Shown here: positions 17,212 to 26,327 of the stretch, piece by piece
Layout of the letters: each line of letters begins with the position of its first letter
Position numbering within the stretch: the first letter of the stretch is position 1
Assembly: GCF_900155395.1 (NCBI RefSeq)
Contig: NZ_LT699717.1
Location: 62,001 to 126,000, forward strand
From: Merdibacter massiliensis
GTDB taxonomy: Bacteria; Bacillota_I; Bacilli_A; Erysipelotrichales; Erysipelotrichaceae
Length of the DNA stretch: 64,000 bases
Direction: 5' to 3'
Notes under the pieces: generated by a model
Seen by the model: the letters and a program-made list of their open reading frames with translations, nothing else
The model's database searches: none
What the model was told of the DNA's origin: nothing
Position numbers and translations under genes: made by a program

Positions 17212-17972
17212 GCAGAATCTTAAAAGTATCCATGATCGAAAAATATTATGGCAGCCGTGATTCTATCACCAAGGCATTGGATAACATTAGTTTTGATGTA
17301 GACGAAGGTGAATTTATCGGTATCATGGGACCTAGCGGCAGCGGCAAAACAACTTTGCTCAATTGTATTTCCACGATTGATTCCGTATCCACCGGCCACA
17401 TTTTTCTTCATCAGCAAGATATTACACAAATGAATAAACGGACATTGGAACGTTTTCGCCGTGAAGAGCTTGGTTTCATCTTCCAAGATTTTAATTTATT
17501 GCCATCTTTGAATGCATACGAAAATATTGCCTTAGCTTTAACAATACAAGAAATTGCGCCAAATCAAATACATTCTCGCATTCATACGATTGCCCAGCAA
17601 TTAAACATCGCATCCATATTAGAAAAATATCCTCAGCAAATGTCAGGCGGCGAAAGACAACGAATTGCCTGTGCCCGCGCCTTGATCACAAATCCTTCTT
17701 TGATCTTAGCTGATGAGCCTACTGGTGCACTGGATTCTAAAAATTCCCGGTTATTGCTTGAAATGATGGAACAGATCAACAACGAATATCACACAACGAT
17801 CATGATGGTGACACATGATCCTTTTTCTGCTTCTTATGCAAAGCGTATCTTATTCATAAAAGACGGAAAAATATTTAATGAATTGATTCGGGGCAATGAT
17901 TCCAGAAAAGAATTTTTTCAACGTATCATTGATGTGACCACATTATTGGGAGGCGATGATGTTGTACACTAA
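17208..17972 (+). CDS. BceA-like ABC transporter ATP-binding protein
   Basis: Cytoplasmic ATPase of 254 residues: Walker A GPSGSGKTT, Q-loop FIFQDFNLLP, signature MSGGERQR, Walker B LILADEPTGALD and H-loop VTHD. The protein belongs to the MacB/LolD/BceA group working with FtsX-like permeases. A strong AAAGGAGG precedes the ATG. It overlaps the permease gene. With the permease it is expected to free lipid II-cycle intermediates from antimicrobial peptides and to signal the drug flux to the kinase. Confidence 0.95.
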   Translation: MSRILKVSMIEKYYGSRDSITKALDNISFDVDEGEFIGIMGPSGSGKTTLLNCISTIDSVSTGHIFLHQQDITQMNKRTLERFRREELGFIFQDFNLLPSLNAYENIALALTIQEIAPNQIHSRIHTIAQQLNIASILEKYPQQMSGGERQRIACARALITNPSLILADEPTGALDSKNSRLLLEMMEQINNEYHTTIMMVTHDPFSASYAKRILFIKDGKIFNELIRGNDSRKEFFQRIIDVTTLLGGDDVVH

Positions 17973-19983
17973 GCTTGCATTAAAAAATGTCCGTGCCAGT
18001 TTTCACGATTACCTTTTGTATTTTTTGACACTCGTTTTAACTGTAACGCTGTTTTACTGTTTCAATGCACAAGATGCTGTATGGCAATTAACAGATCCCT
18101 CTTTACTTTCTGCTAACGTGATCGAATTATTGCAGATTCTAAATGAACGCATGCATATTCTTTCCTTTTTCGTTGCATGTATCCTGATGATCCTGGTTTT
18201 TTATGCAAACCGCACCTTCATCTTGCGCAGAAACAAAGAATTTGCTCTTTATTACGTACTTGGCATGCGGCAAAAGCATTGGGTCTGTGTTTTATATCTA
18301 GAAACCTTTTTCGTAGCAGCAATGGCTTTAGCTGCAGGTCTTGTTGCCGGTCTGCTTTTTTCGCAACTGATCACAACTTTTACTGCTTCTCTATTTATTT
18401 CTCATGTCACCTATCATTTTGTCTTCTCATATAGTTCTTTGTTGCTCACTTTATTTGTCTTCATTGTGATTTTCTTCCTAACCACTTTGATCAATATCAT
18501 CATTTTGCTATATCGCCCGATTCGCTCATTTCATCCTCAGTTTGAAAAAACCATTCCCTTCTCTCAAAAAAAAGTATGTTGTCTCTCTCCTTTACTTGCT
18601 GTCTGTACTTTCCTGATAAGTATCCTCTTATTATATGATCTCTCATTCATTTCATTTATTATCAGCTTTCTTCTGATCACCTGCAGCAATCTTTTCTTTC
18701 TTCTGTCGCTTTATCATTTTTTTCCGCTTCTTATCAAAAAAAGCACTCATTATTGTTATCAGGGCTTGCATATGCTCACGATTCAGCGTCTGCACCGGCT
18801 CATCTCTAGTAATATAAAATCATTATGTATCTTGATTGGCATGCTTACGATCGGCATCACTTCCTTATTTACCGGTTTGTGTATCAGTAATAATTTAAAT
18901 AGTGAAATTGATCATCTGACTCCCTACAGTTTTTCATTAATCCAGCCTTATGAGAAGGAAAACGGCAAAGAGGGACATGTCATGGCATTTGACGAAGAAA
19001 TTAAGAGCTTGCATATACCAAGTGATTGGATACAATCAGAAAATATCTTGCACACTTATCAAAGTGAATTTACTTATCAAACTTTATACTCGTTATTTGA
19101 TGATTATAACTTGCATGTATCTTGGGAACTTGCTTTATTGAAAGAACCTATTGAAATCATTCCCTTATCAAGCTACAACCAGTTGCGCAGAGATCAAGGA
19201 TTAAAAAACATCAAATTAAAATCCGGGGAAATTCTGCTATACAGTTGCAATAAACGTTTTGCTTCTGCAATTCACAGCCTGCAGCAGCGACAGCCCTATA
19301 TCACTTTATTTAACCAAACCTTTCATGTTTTACCAAAAAATGTGAAATCGCTTCGTTTAAGCAATGCGTTCGAAACTGCTCCCCACGATGCTGCTTATTT
19401 AGTTGTTCAAGATGCCATGATCCCTAAAAATGCAAAAAAATATATGGAGTATTGGAATATCGAATTAAAACCAGGTCAATCATCCCATCTGTTTAGCTCT
19501 ATGATCGAAGAGCAGATAGCGCAATCACCTTCATCGGCATTAAATGAACACTTTATCATCAACCGTGACGAAGTCCATGATAATAATCTAGGCTTTTCTG
19601 TTATCTTTACTTATCTCTCCTTGTTTTTAGGTATGATTTTAGTTATTAGTCCGCTCATTATTTTAGCTTTAAAGCTGTTGGCACCGCGATATAACGAATT
19701 GGAAAATGCAAAACTGTTAGAAAAATTAGGTACGCCTCTTCGTTTACGCAGAAGAGATCTCTTTTGGCAAACGTTGATCTTCTTTTCCTTTCCTTTTGCA
19801 TTAGCCTGTATCGACAGCCTTATTTTCTTAAAAGCGATCAAATCCTTCCTATACGATTTGAATCGCAGCGGCTATGCAGCAGCATTTTTACAAACCTCTT
19901 GCATCATCTTGATACTTTATATCAGTTATTTTGCTGTCACATATTTTTCCAGACGTTCAATAGCAGAAGCAGATACCATTTAA
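17959..19983 (+). CDS. BceB-like FtsX-family ABC transporter permease
   Basis: Permease of about 674 residues with the BceB plan: one N-terminal helix, three FtsX-like helices (about 55-170), a further block of helices, a large extracellular domain (about residues 315-525) and three C-terminal helices. The large extracellular domain recognises the peptide and, in the family, determines resistance specificity. The ATG at 17959 has ideal spacing from GGGAGG; one codon earlier (17956) is possible. Last gene of the Bce operon, followed by a two-way terminator. Confidence 0.93.
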   Translation: MLYTKLALKNVRASFHDYLLYFLTLVLTVTLFYCFNAQDAVWQLTDPSLLSANVIELLQILNERMHILSFFVACILMILVFYANRTFILRRNKEFALYYVLGMRQKHWVCVLYLETFFVAAMALAAGLVAGLLFSQLITTFTASLFISHVTYHFVFSYSSLLLTLFVFIVIFFLTTLINIIILLYRPIRSFHPQFEKTIPFSQKKVCCLSPLLAVCTFLISILLLYDLSFISFIISFLLITCSNLFFLLSLYHFFPLLIKKSTHYCYQGLHMLTIQRLHRLISSNIKSLCILIGMLTIGITSLFTGLCISNNLNSEIDHLTPYSFSLIQPYEKENGKEGHVMAFDEEIKSLHIPSDWIQSENILHTYQSEFTYQTLYSLFDDYNLHVSWELALLKEPIEIIPLSSYNQLRRDQGLKNIKLKSGEILLYSCNKRFASAIHSLQQRQPYITLFNQTFHVLPKNVKSLRLSNAFETAPHDAAYLVVQDAMIPKNAKKYMEYWNIELKPGQSSHLFSSMIEEQIAQSPSSALNEHFIINRDEVHDNNLGFSVIFTYLSLFLGMILVISPLIILALKLLAPRYNELENAKLLEKLGTPLRLRRRDLFWQTLIFFSFPFALACIDSLIFLKAIKSFLYDLNRSGYAAAFLQTSCIILILYISYFAVTYFSRRSIAEADTI

Positions 19984-20030
19984 AAAGGAACTATGAAGTA
20001 ATTATATCTGACTTTCATAGTTCCTTTTTT
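19982..20030. terminator. Bidirectional terminator between Bce operon and degV genes
   Basis: Long stem with arms AAAAAGGAACTATGAA (19982-19997) and TTCATAGTTCCTTTTT (20014-20029), with A and T runs at both feet, so it can stop transcripts from either side. Confidence 0.9.
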
Positions 20031-20885
20031 CTATTCCATATATGGTTTGAAATATTGCAATGCCTGGCATCCTCTGCCGGTATGGACACCAACAACGCTC
20101 ACCAGTTTGATTACTTGTACCTGCACGCCCTCCAAGGCAGTTTCGATTTTTTTACGATAAACCTCTGCTTGCTCTGGCGCATCTGCATGTGCGACCGTAA
20201 TGGAATAAGTGCTGTCTACACCATCCTGTTTCATGCGTTCGATCACCGTATCCATGGCCTTAGACATCGTCCGTACTTTACCGATTACATCGATCTTTCC
20301 TTTGGTCTGTTCATTGATTGCCAATACAGGTTTGATCTTTAACAGCCCTCCTAGCGTTGCTGCCAAAGGGGTCAAACGGCCCCCGCGCTTGAGATGCTGA
20401 AGATCATCTGGCAACAGCAGCGTATCTGTCGTATGAATAACTTGTGCACAGACATCTTTTATCTCTGGAATGCTTTTTCCTTTTTCCATCAACTGTTTTG
20501 CCAAACGAACCAAATAACCTTGTACAACTGCCGTTACATGACAATCCACATATTCAAAAGCAAGCCCTGTTTGTTTGGCAACCATTGCCATGGCATCAAT
20601 TGTTCCAGACAATCCGCTGCAAATAGGAACAGCAAAAATTTGCTCATACCCATCCTCTTTCAACTGCGAAAACAGCTCTTCGATTTTTCCTAATGCAGGT
20701 AATGAAGTGCTTAGCATTTTTCCTTCCCGCATTTTTTCATATACCTCGTCAATCGAAATATCCAGTGAATCATTAAAATTTTGATGATCATAGCTTACTT
20801 GCAGAGGAACGCTATAGATTCCATCTTGCCGTAATTGTTCAATCGTTTCTCCTGTTCCACTATCTGTTACAATTGCTGTTTTCAT
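20031..20885 (-). CDS. DegV family fatty-acid-binding protein
   Basis: A 284-residue DegV/FakB-like protein. The N-terminal TAIVTDSGTGE, the central STSLPALG and the C-terminal HTGRG motif contact the bound fatty acid in this family. Such proteins present exogenous fatty acids to the kinase FakA for phosphorylation; no fakA is in the window. The ATG at 20885 follows AAAGGAGAG; the ORF extends further upstream without a better start. Directly behind a closely similar paralogue, with 22 bases between. Confidence 0.88.
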   Translation of the reverse strand: MKTAIVTDSGTGETIEQLRQDGIYSVPLQVSYDHQNFNDSLDISIDEVYEKMREGKMLSTSLPALGKIEELFSQLKEDGYEQIFAVPICSGLSGTIDAMAMVAKQTGLAFEYVDCHVTAVVQGYLVRLAKQLMEKGKSIPEIKDVCAQVIHTTDTLLLPDDLQHLKRGGRLTPLAATLGGLLKIKPVLAINEQTKGKIDVIGKVRTMSKAMDTVIERMKQDGVDSTYSITVAHADAPEQAEVYRKKIETALEGVQVQVIKLVSVVGVHTGRGCQALQYFKPYME

Positions 20886-20907
20886 TGGCAATCTCTCCTT
20901 TATTAAT

Positions 20908-21774
20908 TTATTCTTCAACGCCTTCTACTTTCTTTTGATACTGGATAGCTACGACACCTAATCCAGTATGTGCTGCAATAACTGGACAGATCGTGCTTCT
21001 TTCTATCTTACAGCCTGGAAAAGTTTCCTCCAGTAACTGCTGTAACTGCGCTACGCTATCTCCTCCTTCGCTATCCAATAAGCGAAGTTTGTAAGTTGCC
21101 GCATCAAAACCATCTTCTTTTGCGACATCCACCATACGCGACAATGCTTTTGACATTGTACGTACTTTGTCCAACACATCTACTTTTCCACCGGTAGAAA
21201 CATTTAGCTGCAAGATCGGCTTGATCTTTAACATGCTTCCTAACGTCGCCGCTAACGGTGTCAAACGTCCTCCACGTTTCAGATGCATGAGATCATCTGG
21301 TACCAGCAAAGTATTTGCGCTTTCTACGCTCGCCTTTAGACGACGTTCTATTTCTGCAGGCTCAACGCCTTGTTTTGCTAAAACAAAAGCACATTCTGCC
21401 AAGTAACCTTGTGCATTCACTGTTGTATAAGGATCCACTAAGGTAATTGGTAATTCTGCACGCTTTGCTGCTGCTTCGATCATGCTTGCAGTTGAGGAAA
21501 TACCAGCTGACAAAGGAACAGCTATCACATGTTCATATCCACTTTCTTTTAATTCTGCAAACAACGCTTCCACTTGTCCAAGGGGCGGCATAGAAGTCGT
21601 CGGCATTTCTCCATTTTTTAATCGAGCATATAATTCATTTACAGTGATGTCGATACCATCAAGAAATTCATCGTCTCCGCATTTCACTTGTAAAGGTAAA
21701 TAAAACAGACCTCTCTCTTCTGTCTGTACTTTTGTCCAACCGGTACCGCTATCAGTAACAACTGCTATTTTCAT
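20908..21774 (-). CDS. DegV family fatty-acid-binding protein (paralogue)
   Basis: A 288-residue DegV protein with KIAVVTDSGTGW, TTSMPPLGQVEALF and HTGLG motifs. It shares long stretches with the downstream gene, such as the LKRGGRLTPLAATLG core and DKVRTMSKAL segment, so the pair arose by tandem duplication. The two may bind different acyl chains, as FakB1 and FakB2 do. GGAGG lies eight bases before the ATG at 21774. Confidence 0.88.
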   Translation of the reverse strand: MKIAVVTDSGTGWTKVQTEERGLFYLPLQVKCGDDEFLDGIDITVNELYARLKNGEMPTTSMPPLGQVEALFAELKESGYEHVIAVPLSAGISSTASMIEAAAKRAELPITLVDPYTTVNAQGYLAECAFVLAKQGVEPAEIERRLKASVESANTLLVPDDLMHLKRGGRLTPLAATLGSMLKIKPILQLNVSTGGKVDVLDKVRTMSKALSRMVDVAKEDGFDAATYKLRLLDSEGGDSVAQLQQLLEETFPGCKIERSTICPVIAAHTGLGVVAIQYQKKVEGVEE

Positions 21775-21816
21775 TTTCAATTCCTCCCAATCTTTGATTA
21801 AAAAAGAGCCAGTCTT

Positions 21817-21845
21817 ATCCTATCATGTTTTGAAAGGTTTCTCAA
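21817..21845 (-). promoter_or_regulatory. Promoter of the degV pair
   Basis: Minus strand TTGAGA (21840-21845), 17-base spacer, TAGGAT (21817-21822), about 40 bases ahead of the start codon. Confidence 0.55.
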
Positions 21846-22057
21846 TGTACGCATCGTAAGAAGAAGATGACAATTCCCTGTATATGCATTTGGAAAAGGC
21901 TATTTAAATCAGCATAACCGGTAATCTAGTATTTAAAAATAGAAGTACTGTTTATTACTTATATATAATATCATATTCTTATCTTGAATTGCATAACTTT
22001 TCAATAAAATCCCTTTTGTTTCCTTATTTTTTATATTATAATGCACTCGGTGATATT

Positions 22058-22660
22058 ATGTACCGGATCAAAGAAGATTCTGTTTCTGAATTAGAAATTA
22101 AAAAAAGCCGTTTTATTACTTATTTGCATCGCAGCAATACAGAAGAAGATGCTAAATCTTTTATACAAAGTATACGCAAATTACATCCAAATGCGACTCA
22201 TCACTGTTATGCTTTCCTGATTGGTGAGCAAAATGAGATCCGCCGCAGCAATGACGATGGGGAACCTGCCGGAACTGCCGGCATTCCCATGCTGGAATGT
22301 TTAGACCTTAATCACCTGCAAGATATTACAGCTGTAACTGTACGTTATTTTGGGGGCATCAAATTAGGTGCAGGAGGATTGATCCGCGCATATTCAAAAA
22401 GTGTTTCTCACGCGTTAAGCGAAGCAAAATTAGTCGAAAAAAAATGGATGAAATGTTTTACCCTGTGTTTTGACTATGCTTTGATTGGCCGCATGGACTA
22501 TTATTTCCGGGAACATGCGATCGAGATAACAGATAAACAATATGCCGAGACTGTACAATATACCTATCTTTCTGAAACGGACAACAGTGAAGAGATTGCC
22601 TCTATCACAAATGGACAATATCTGCCCGTTTACGAAAAAGATATCTTATGTGAAATATAA
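22058..22660 (+). CDS. YigZ/IMPACT family protein
   Basis: A 200-residue member of the UPF0029/YigZ family, related to eukaryotic IMPACT, with a conserved N-terminal domain (KSRFITYLHRSNTEEDA, DDGEPAGTAGIPMLE, VRYFGGIKLGAGGLIRAYS) and a C-terminal DUF1949-like domain. Its cellular role in bacteria is unresolved, with links to translation or RNA binding. The ATG at 22058 begins the family consensus; the longer frame would add an AT-rich unrelated tail. A TATAAT lies at 22037. Followed by its own terminator. Confidence 0.9.
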   Translation: MYRIKEDSVSELEIKKSRFITYLHRSNTEEDAKSFIQSIRKLHPNATHHCYAFLIGEQNEIRRSNDDGEPAGTAGIPMLECLDLNHLQDITAVTVRYFGGIKLGAGGLIRAYSKSVSHALSEAKLVEKKWMKCFTLCFDYALIGRMDYYFREHAIEITDKQYAETVQYTYLSETDNSEEIASITNGQYLPVYEKDILCEI

Positions 22661-22741
22661 AAGATGTCAAAGAAAATGTACATTTCAAAGCGGGAGACCG
22701 CCTGTCAACAGCTCCAATCAATAATCAGACCATATCTTTTT

Positions 22742-22775
22742 ACCATCACATTATTATCCTGGTGATGGTTTTTTG
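22742..22775 (+). terminator. Terminator of the yigZ-like gene
   Basis: Stem ACCATCAC/GTGATGGT with a 12-base loop, followed by TTTTTT. Confidence 0.85.
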
Positions 22776-22804
22776 TTTGAACAAGCATCACTTTCTATTC
22801 AATA

Positions 22805-22866
22805 AAAAAAATCCCAACTATATAGACACACGACTATGAATCTCCTATGTCTACTGCAGCGGGATC
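22805..22866 (-). terminator. Terminator of the TPR-like membrane protein gene
   Basis: On the minus strand an imperfect long hairpin (outer ATCCC/GGGAT, inner TAGACA/TGTCTA) is followed by eight T residues. Confidence 0.65.
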
Positions 22867-22887
22867 AAATGATTGAATATATTATTT

Positions 22888-23571
22888 CTATTCGTCTTGT
22901 ATAACATCTAATTTTTCATCTATTTGCTCCATATGACGTTTACACAAAGTCATATAGATAGCATCTGGAACAAAACACTGCGTTGCCGTTTCATAATATC
23001 CTTTTGCCTGTTCATAATCTCCATCATGTTCTAATTGCAGGCCCATCAAATATAAGATAACTCCCAAAGAGAAACCCTTGAATGTATTATCATTCACTGC
23101 ATCCTCCATCTCATTAAACAGATCATTTCTGCCTTGTGCAATTACCTGATAGCTCCATTCGCTGCAAAGAATGAATGATTCCAAATTCGTATCGCGAATA
23201 TCATTTAATAATTTTTCAGCATATTTATAATCACCATGGACCAGAAAATAATGATAATAGAGTTCTAAAAGTTTTTCCAAATCTTTTCCGCCGTAAAACT
23301 GAATACCTTGTTCCAATGCTTCTTTTAATGCATCCATTTGATTGGATGATCGCAATGCGTAAAACCGGTATAAATCACAGGTAAAATCGCCTAACATTTT
23401 GCGGTACTGTGGTTCTTCGCACAAAGTCAATAATTTTTTATAGTCTTTTTGATTGATTGCCTTGTTTAGAACGCTGATTTTTTGATATTTGCGCAATAGA
23501 TAACCAACCCCAAAAAATACGACAACAATAATGATGATCCATACTACGATCATATTTCCTTGATTATTCAT
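22888..23571 (-). CDS. Membrane-anchored TPR-like protein, unknown function
   Basis: A 227-residue protein with one N-terminal transmembrane helix (about 8-27) and a cytoplasmic alpha-helical solenoid. Paired helices with TPR-like spacing are visible, the clearest being GDYKYAEKLL and GDYEQAKGYYETA. This suggests a scaffold or adaptor at the membrane. No specific family is recognised. It stands alone on its strand between two terminators. Confidence 0.7.
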   Translation of the reverse strand: MNNQGNMIVVWIIIIVVVFFGVGYLLRKYQKISVLNKAINQKDYKKLLTLCEEPQYRKMLGDFTCDLYRFYALRSSNQMDALKEALEQGIQFYGGKDLEKLLELYYHYFLVHGDYKYAEKLLNDIRDTNLESFILCSEWSYQVIAQGRNDLFNEMEDAVNDNTFKGFSLGVILYLMGLQLEHDGDYEQAKGYYETATQCFVPDAIYMTLCKRHMEQIDEKLDVIQDE

Positions 23572-23664
23572 TTTATTTCTCCATCTATCTTTTCAAACAT
23601 CATTATATAAAAAGCCAAATGAAAGCACAAGTAAAGATCGTGTTTTCATTGTACTATATCAATA

Positions 23665-23690
23665 GAAAGGCTGCCGTTTGGCAGCCTTTC
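23665..23690 (-). terminator. Terminator of the PTS IIBCD operon
   Basis: Perfect 11-base stem GAAAGGCTGCC/GGCAGCCTTTC with a four-base loop, 34 bases beyond the IID stop. The T-rich tail is modest. Confidence 0.75.
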
Positions 23691-23723
23691 CGATAGTCGG
23701 GTTGAGAGAGTTGAATCCAACTA

Positions 23724-24611
23724 TTACGCTAAGATATCCCAAGGTACTGGAACCCAAGGTGTATATCCACCAGCCTGATACCAGATACCAAATGCACATC
23801 CAACAATACCGATAACCAATAATAACAGGATCAGTTTTACTGGAGTGAAGTTTTTCTTGATGATCAAGAAGTAGCACATCAAAGTTAGCAATAAAGGTAA
23901 GATGCAAGGTAAGATGCTATTCAAGTAGTTCTGAATTACAAGTGGATCACCTTGTCCATTTGGAATAGAGATAGCTAAAGAAGTTCCACCACCATAGTTA
24001 GCAATCAAAGCACCAATGATAAATACACCTAATACAGAAGCAGCGTGTGTGATTTCTTTTGCATGCGCAGTCATCATAGCTACTGCTTTTGTACCCATGT
24101 TGTAAGACCAGTACATCAAACCATAACGAAGTGCCATTTCAACACCGAATGCAATGATGAAGTACAGAATTGGTCCTAACCAACTGTGATCAATTGCCAT
24201 CTGTGCTGTCATACCAGCAACGATTGGAATCAATGTCATCCAGAATAATGCATCACCGATACCTCCTAATGGAGCGGCAACAGAGATACGTACGGAACGG
24301 ATTGTCTGGATATCCATTTTCTGTTGTTCCATTGACAATACCATACCCATAACGAATGTAACAGCGAATGGGTGAGTATTTAAGAAGTCCAAGTTATGAG
24401 TCATTGAAGTTGCTAAATCTTCTTTGTTTGTATGGATCTTTTGAAGACCTGGCAGCAATGCCCACAACCAACCAGCTGATTGCATACGCTCATAGTTGAA
24501 GCATGCCTGCAGCTGGCATGAACGCCAAACCATCTTGTTTAAAGTTTTATTATCCAGTCTAGGAGCAGGAGTTAAGTCCTTATATTGTAACATTTCATTA
24601 CTAGATGCCAT
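23724..24611 (-). CDS. PTS mannose-family IID component
   Basis: Membrane subunit of a mannose/fructose/sorbose-family phosphotransferase permease, 295 residues. The family features are the long amphipathic N-terminal region (MVWRSCQLQACFNYERMQ), the SMEQQK and VAAPLGGIGDALFW motifs and C-terminal helices. It overlaps the IIC gene by 11 bases and has AGGAGG eight bases before ATG 24611. It works with IIC to move the sugar, phosphorylated by IIB. The partner genes and AgaS suggest galactosamine or N-acetylgalactosamine, but substrate is not proven. Confidence 0.93.
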   Translation of the reverse strand: MASSNEMLQYKDLTPAPRLDNKTLNKMVWRSCQLQACFNYERMQSAGWLWALLPGLQKIHTNKEDLATSMTHNLDFLNTHPFAVTFVMGMVLSMEQQKMDIQTIRSVRISVAAPLGGIGDALFWMTLIPIVAGMTAQMAIDHSWLGPILYFIIAFGVEMALRYGLMYWSYNMGTKAVAMMTAHAKEITHAASVLGVFIIGALIANYGGGTSLAISIPNGQGDPLVIQNYLNSILPCILPLLLTLMCYFLIIKKNFTPVKLILLLLVIGIVGCAFGIWYQAGGYTPWVPVPWDILA

Positions 24612-25398
24612 CACTCATACCTCCTTCTGCGTTTTTAGCAAGAGAATTGATTCTGAAATCCAACAATGCGATTGCGATACCGATGAAAGCAACCAAGATC
24701 AAGGCAGCAGAAGCTGTAGCTGCAACATTACCGAACAGCAATGCCATTGCGAAACCAGCTAATAACCAACCCCACATATCGGCAGCCATCATGATCTTCA
24801 TCAAGATAGAGAAACCGACGAAACGCATCATAGCACCAGCAGCACCAAGACCTGCCATGAACCAAGTAGCATTTTCTTTGAAATCATTCAACGGACCAGC
24901 TGCAGCTGTACCACCAACATACGCAACGATAGCGATGATTGTGAACAATGCACCTAAGCCACCCATATGGATGTTCAAGCAAGCTGTAATTCCTTTTGGA
25001 TTTGCTTCTTCAGCAGCTTTATCAGCTTTAGCCATCAAAGCAGAAGTAGCTGTAAATACCAATGTTACAACATACTGACCAAAAGTAGCGAAAATCATAC
25101 AAGCACCTAAAGCAGTGTTGATATCCATGTTTGCTTTCACAGCAAATACCATGGCAACAATACCACCAAGTACTGCGTTCGGAGGCTGAGCTCCACCGAT
25201 TGGCATATTACCAACCATCATCAATTCGTAGGTACCACCAATAGCAAGACCAGTTGTAGGATCACCTAAGATCAAGCCAATAATTGGACAAGCGATCATA
25301 GGACGATAAATCAACTCAGTCAATGAGAACTGGTCGATAGCAAAGATAAATGTTACAATTGCCAACAACACGAGTTCAACAATATTAATATCTCCCAT
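24601..25398 (-). CDS. PTS mannose-family IIC component
   Basis: Hydrophobic permease subunit of 265 residues with about seven membrane helices and the IIC-Man signature GGTYELMMVGNMPIGGAQPP. Located between IIB and IID in the usual order; AAAGGAG precedes the ATG. Confidence 0.94.
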   Translation of the reverse strand: MGDINIVELVLLAIVTFIFAIDQFSLTELIYRPMIACPIIGLILGDPTTGLAIGGTYELMMVGNMPIGGAQPPNAVLGGIVAMVFAVKANMDINTALGACMIFATFGQYVVTLVFTATSALMAKADKAAEEANPKGITACLNIHMGGLGALFTIIAIVAYVGGTAAAGPLNDFKENATWFMAGLGAAGAMMRFVGFSILMKIMMAADMWGWLLAGFAMALLFGNVAATASAALILVAFIGIAIALLDFRINSLAKNAEGGMSDGI

Positions 25399-25460
25399 AA
25401 TTTTCTCCTTTCATTATTTAACCGATATTTAAGATTAAATAACCCTTTCTTTTGAACTAA

Positions 25461-25937
25461 CTATTTCCACAGTTTGTCCAGATCTTCAGCAGCTGTATCC
25501 GGAACACGACGAATTTCGAGCTCTACACCCAACTCCTGAAGTTTTTTGAAACAAGCAACATCATCATCATTTACTGCAACTGAAGTAGCAACCTGGCGTT
25601 TACCTTCAGCCATATGCATGTTTCCGATGTTTACTTTTTTGATTGGCACACCGCCTTCTACCAGACGAAGTACATCCTGAGGTGTTTCACAGATAATAAA
25701 GATCTTCTGTGCAGGACTTGCTTTACTAATAATCTGACAAGTTTTTTCAATTGTAAAATAACGAGTCTGTGCATATGATGGAGCAGCCATGTTCATCAAT
25801 CCTTGACGGAATTGATCTCCTGCAACTGCATCATTTGCAACTAATAGTAAATTTGCCCCGATTACACCAGTCCATTGTGTAGCAACCTGGCCATGAATCA
25901 GGCGGTTGTCAATACGAGTCAACATAATATTTGGCAT
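25461..25937 (-). CDS. PTS mannose-family IIB component
   Basis: Cytoplasmic phosphocarrier of 158 residues. The phosphorylated histidine is in TRIDNRLIHGQVATQW (His15). It passes phosphate from IIA to the incoming sugar. First gene of IIB-IIC-IID, transcribed from a region with AraC-type direct repeats and divergent from the AraC gene. Confidence 0.95.
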   Translation of the reverse strand: MPNIMLTRIDNRLIHGQVATQWTGVIGANLLLVANDAVAGDQFRQGLMNMAAPSYAQTRYFTIEKTCQIISKASPAQKIFIICETPQDVLRLVEGGVPIKKVNIGNMHMAEGKRQVATSVAVNDDDVACFKKLQELGVELEIRRVPDTAAEDLDKLWK

Positions 25938-25981
25938 TATTCTCTCTCCCTTCTACCAATAAATAATGAACCAAACAAGGT

Positions 25982-26091
25982 GGTTTTTTTAATCACCCAA
26001 TTAAGAAAACCCTTTCATTAGCTCGGTTTCATTGTATGTAAATAGAGCCCACTTTTCTTTACACTTTTTAAAAATTGATTTGCACTTTTTA
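25982..26091 (-). promoter_or_regulatory. Control region of PTS IIBCD with AraC-type direct repeats
   Basis: On the plus-strand reading, CACTTTTTA occurs at 26062-26070 and again at 26083-26091, exactly 21 bases apart, the spacing of AraC-family half-sites. A weaker CACTTTTCT is at 26050-26058. On the minus strand the repeats lie just upstream of a poor -35 and a TACAAT (26031-26036). This fits activation by the divergent AraC protein. The leader also holds a hairpin (25982-26011) with GGTTTT/AAAACC and TTAAT/ATTAA arms. Confidence 0.55.
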
Positions 26092-26327
26092 GTATTCATC
26101 AACTTTTTTATAAAAAGAATTACAATATATGACAATATTTTCTATTTTTTTTACAATTTTATCCATATTTATTCCTATTTTTTTTATGATTATGGATAAA
26201 TATGTGATAAATTTGTTTTTTTCTTTTTCCGATTTATTCTTTTTTTCTTCTAAATTACCTATAATATGCATTATAATATAGAAAAAGTGTTTTTTACTTT
26301 CAAACCATCAATGGAGGTGGAATATTC
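26092..26327 (+). promoter_or_regulatory. Very AT-rich upstream region of the araC-type gene
   Basis: Part of the 391-base gap between IIB and the AraC gene. It is made largely of T and A runs with no credible gene. TATAAT-like boxes occur at 26260-26265 and 26272-26277. GGAGGTGG lies seven bases before the ATG. The tracts could bend DNA. Confidence 0.4.

Noticed and set aside
20031-21774. Treating the two degV genes as a recent exact duplication
   Set aside because: They share motifs and a common core but differ over much of their length, so they are old paralogues and not a new repeat.
21846-22057. Possible small gene in the 280-base gap between the degV pair and the yigZ-like gene
   Set aside because: AT-rich, no ribosome site with a sensible open frame; only promoter-like boxes are visible.
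26041-26050. A second cre site near the PTS IIBCD promoter (around 26018-26034)
   Set aside because: Only one half of the CcpA consensus is present (CGGTTTCA); the other half does not fit.
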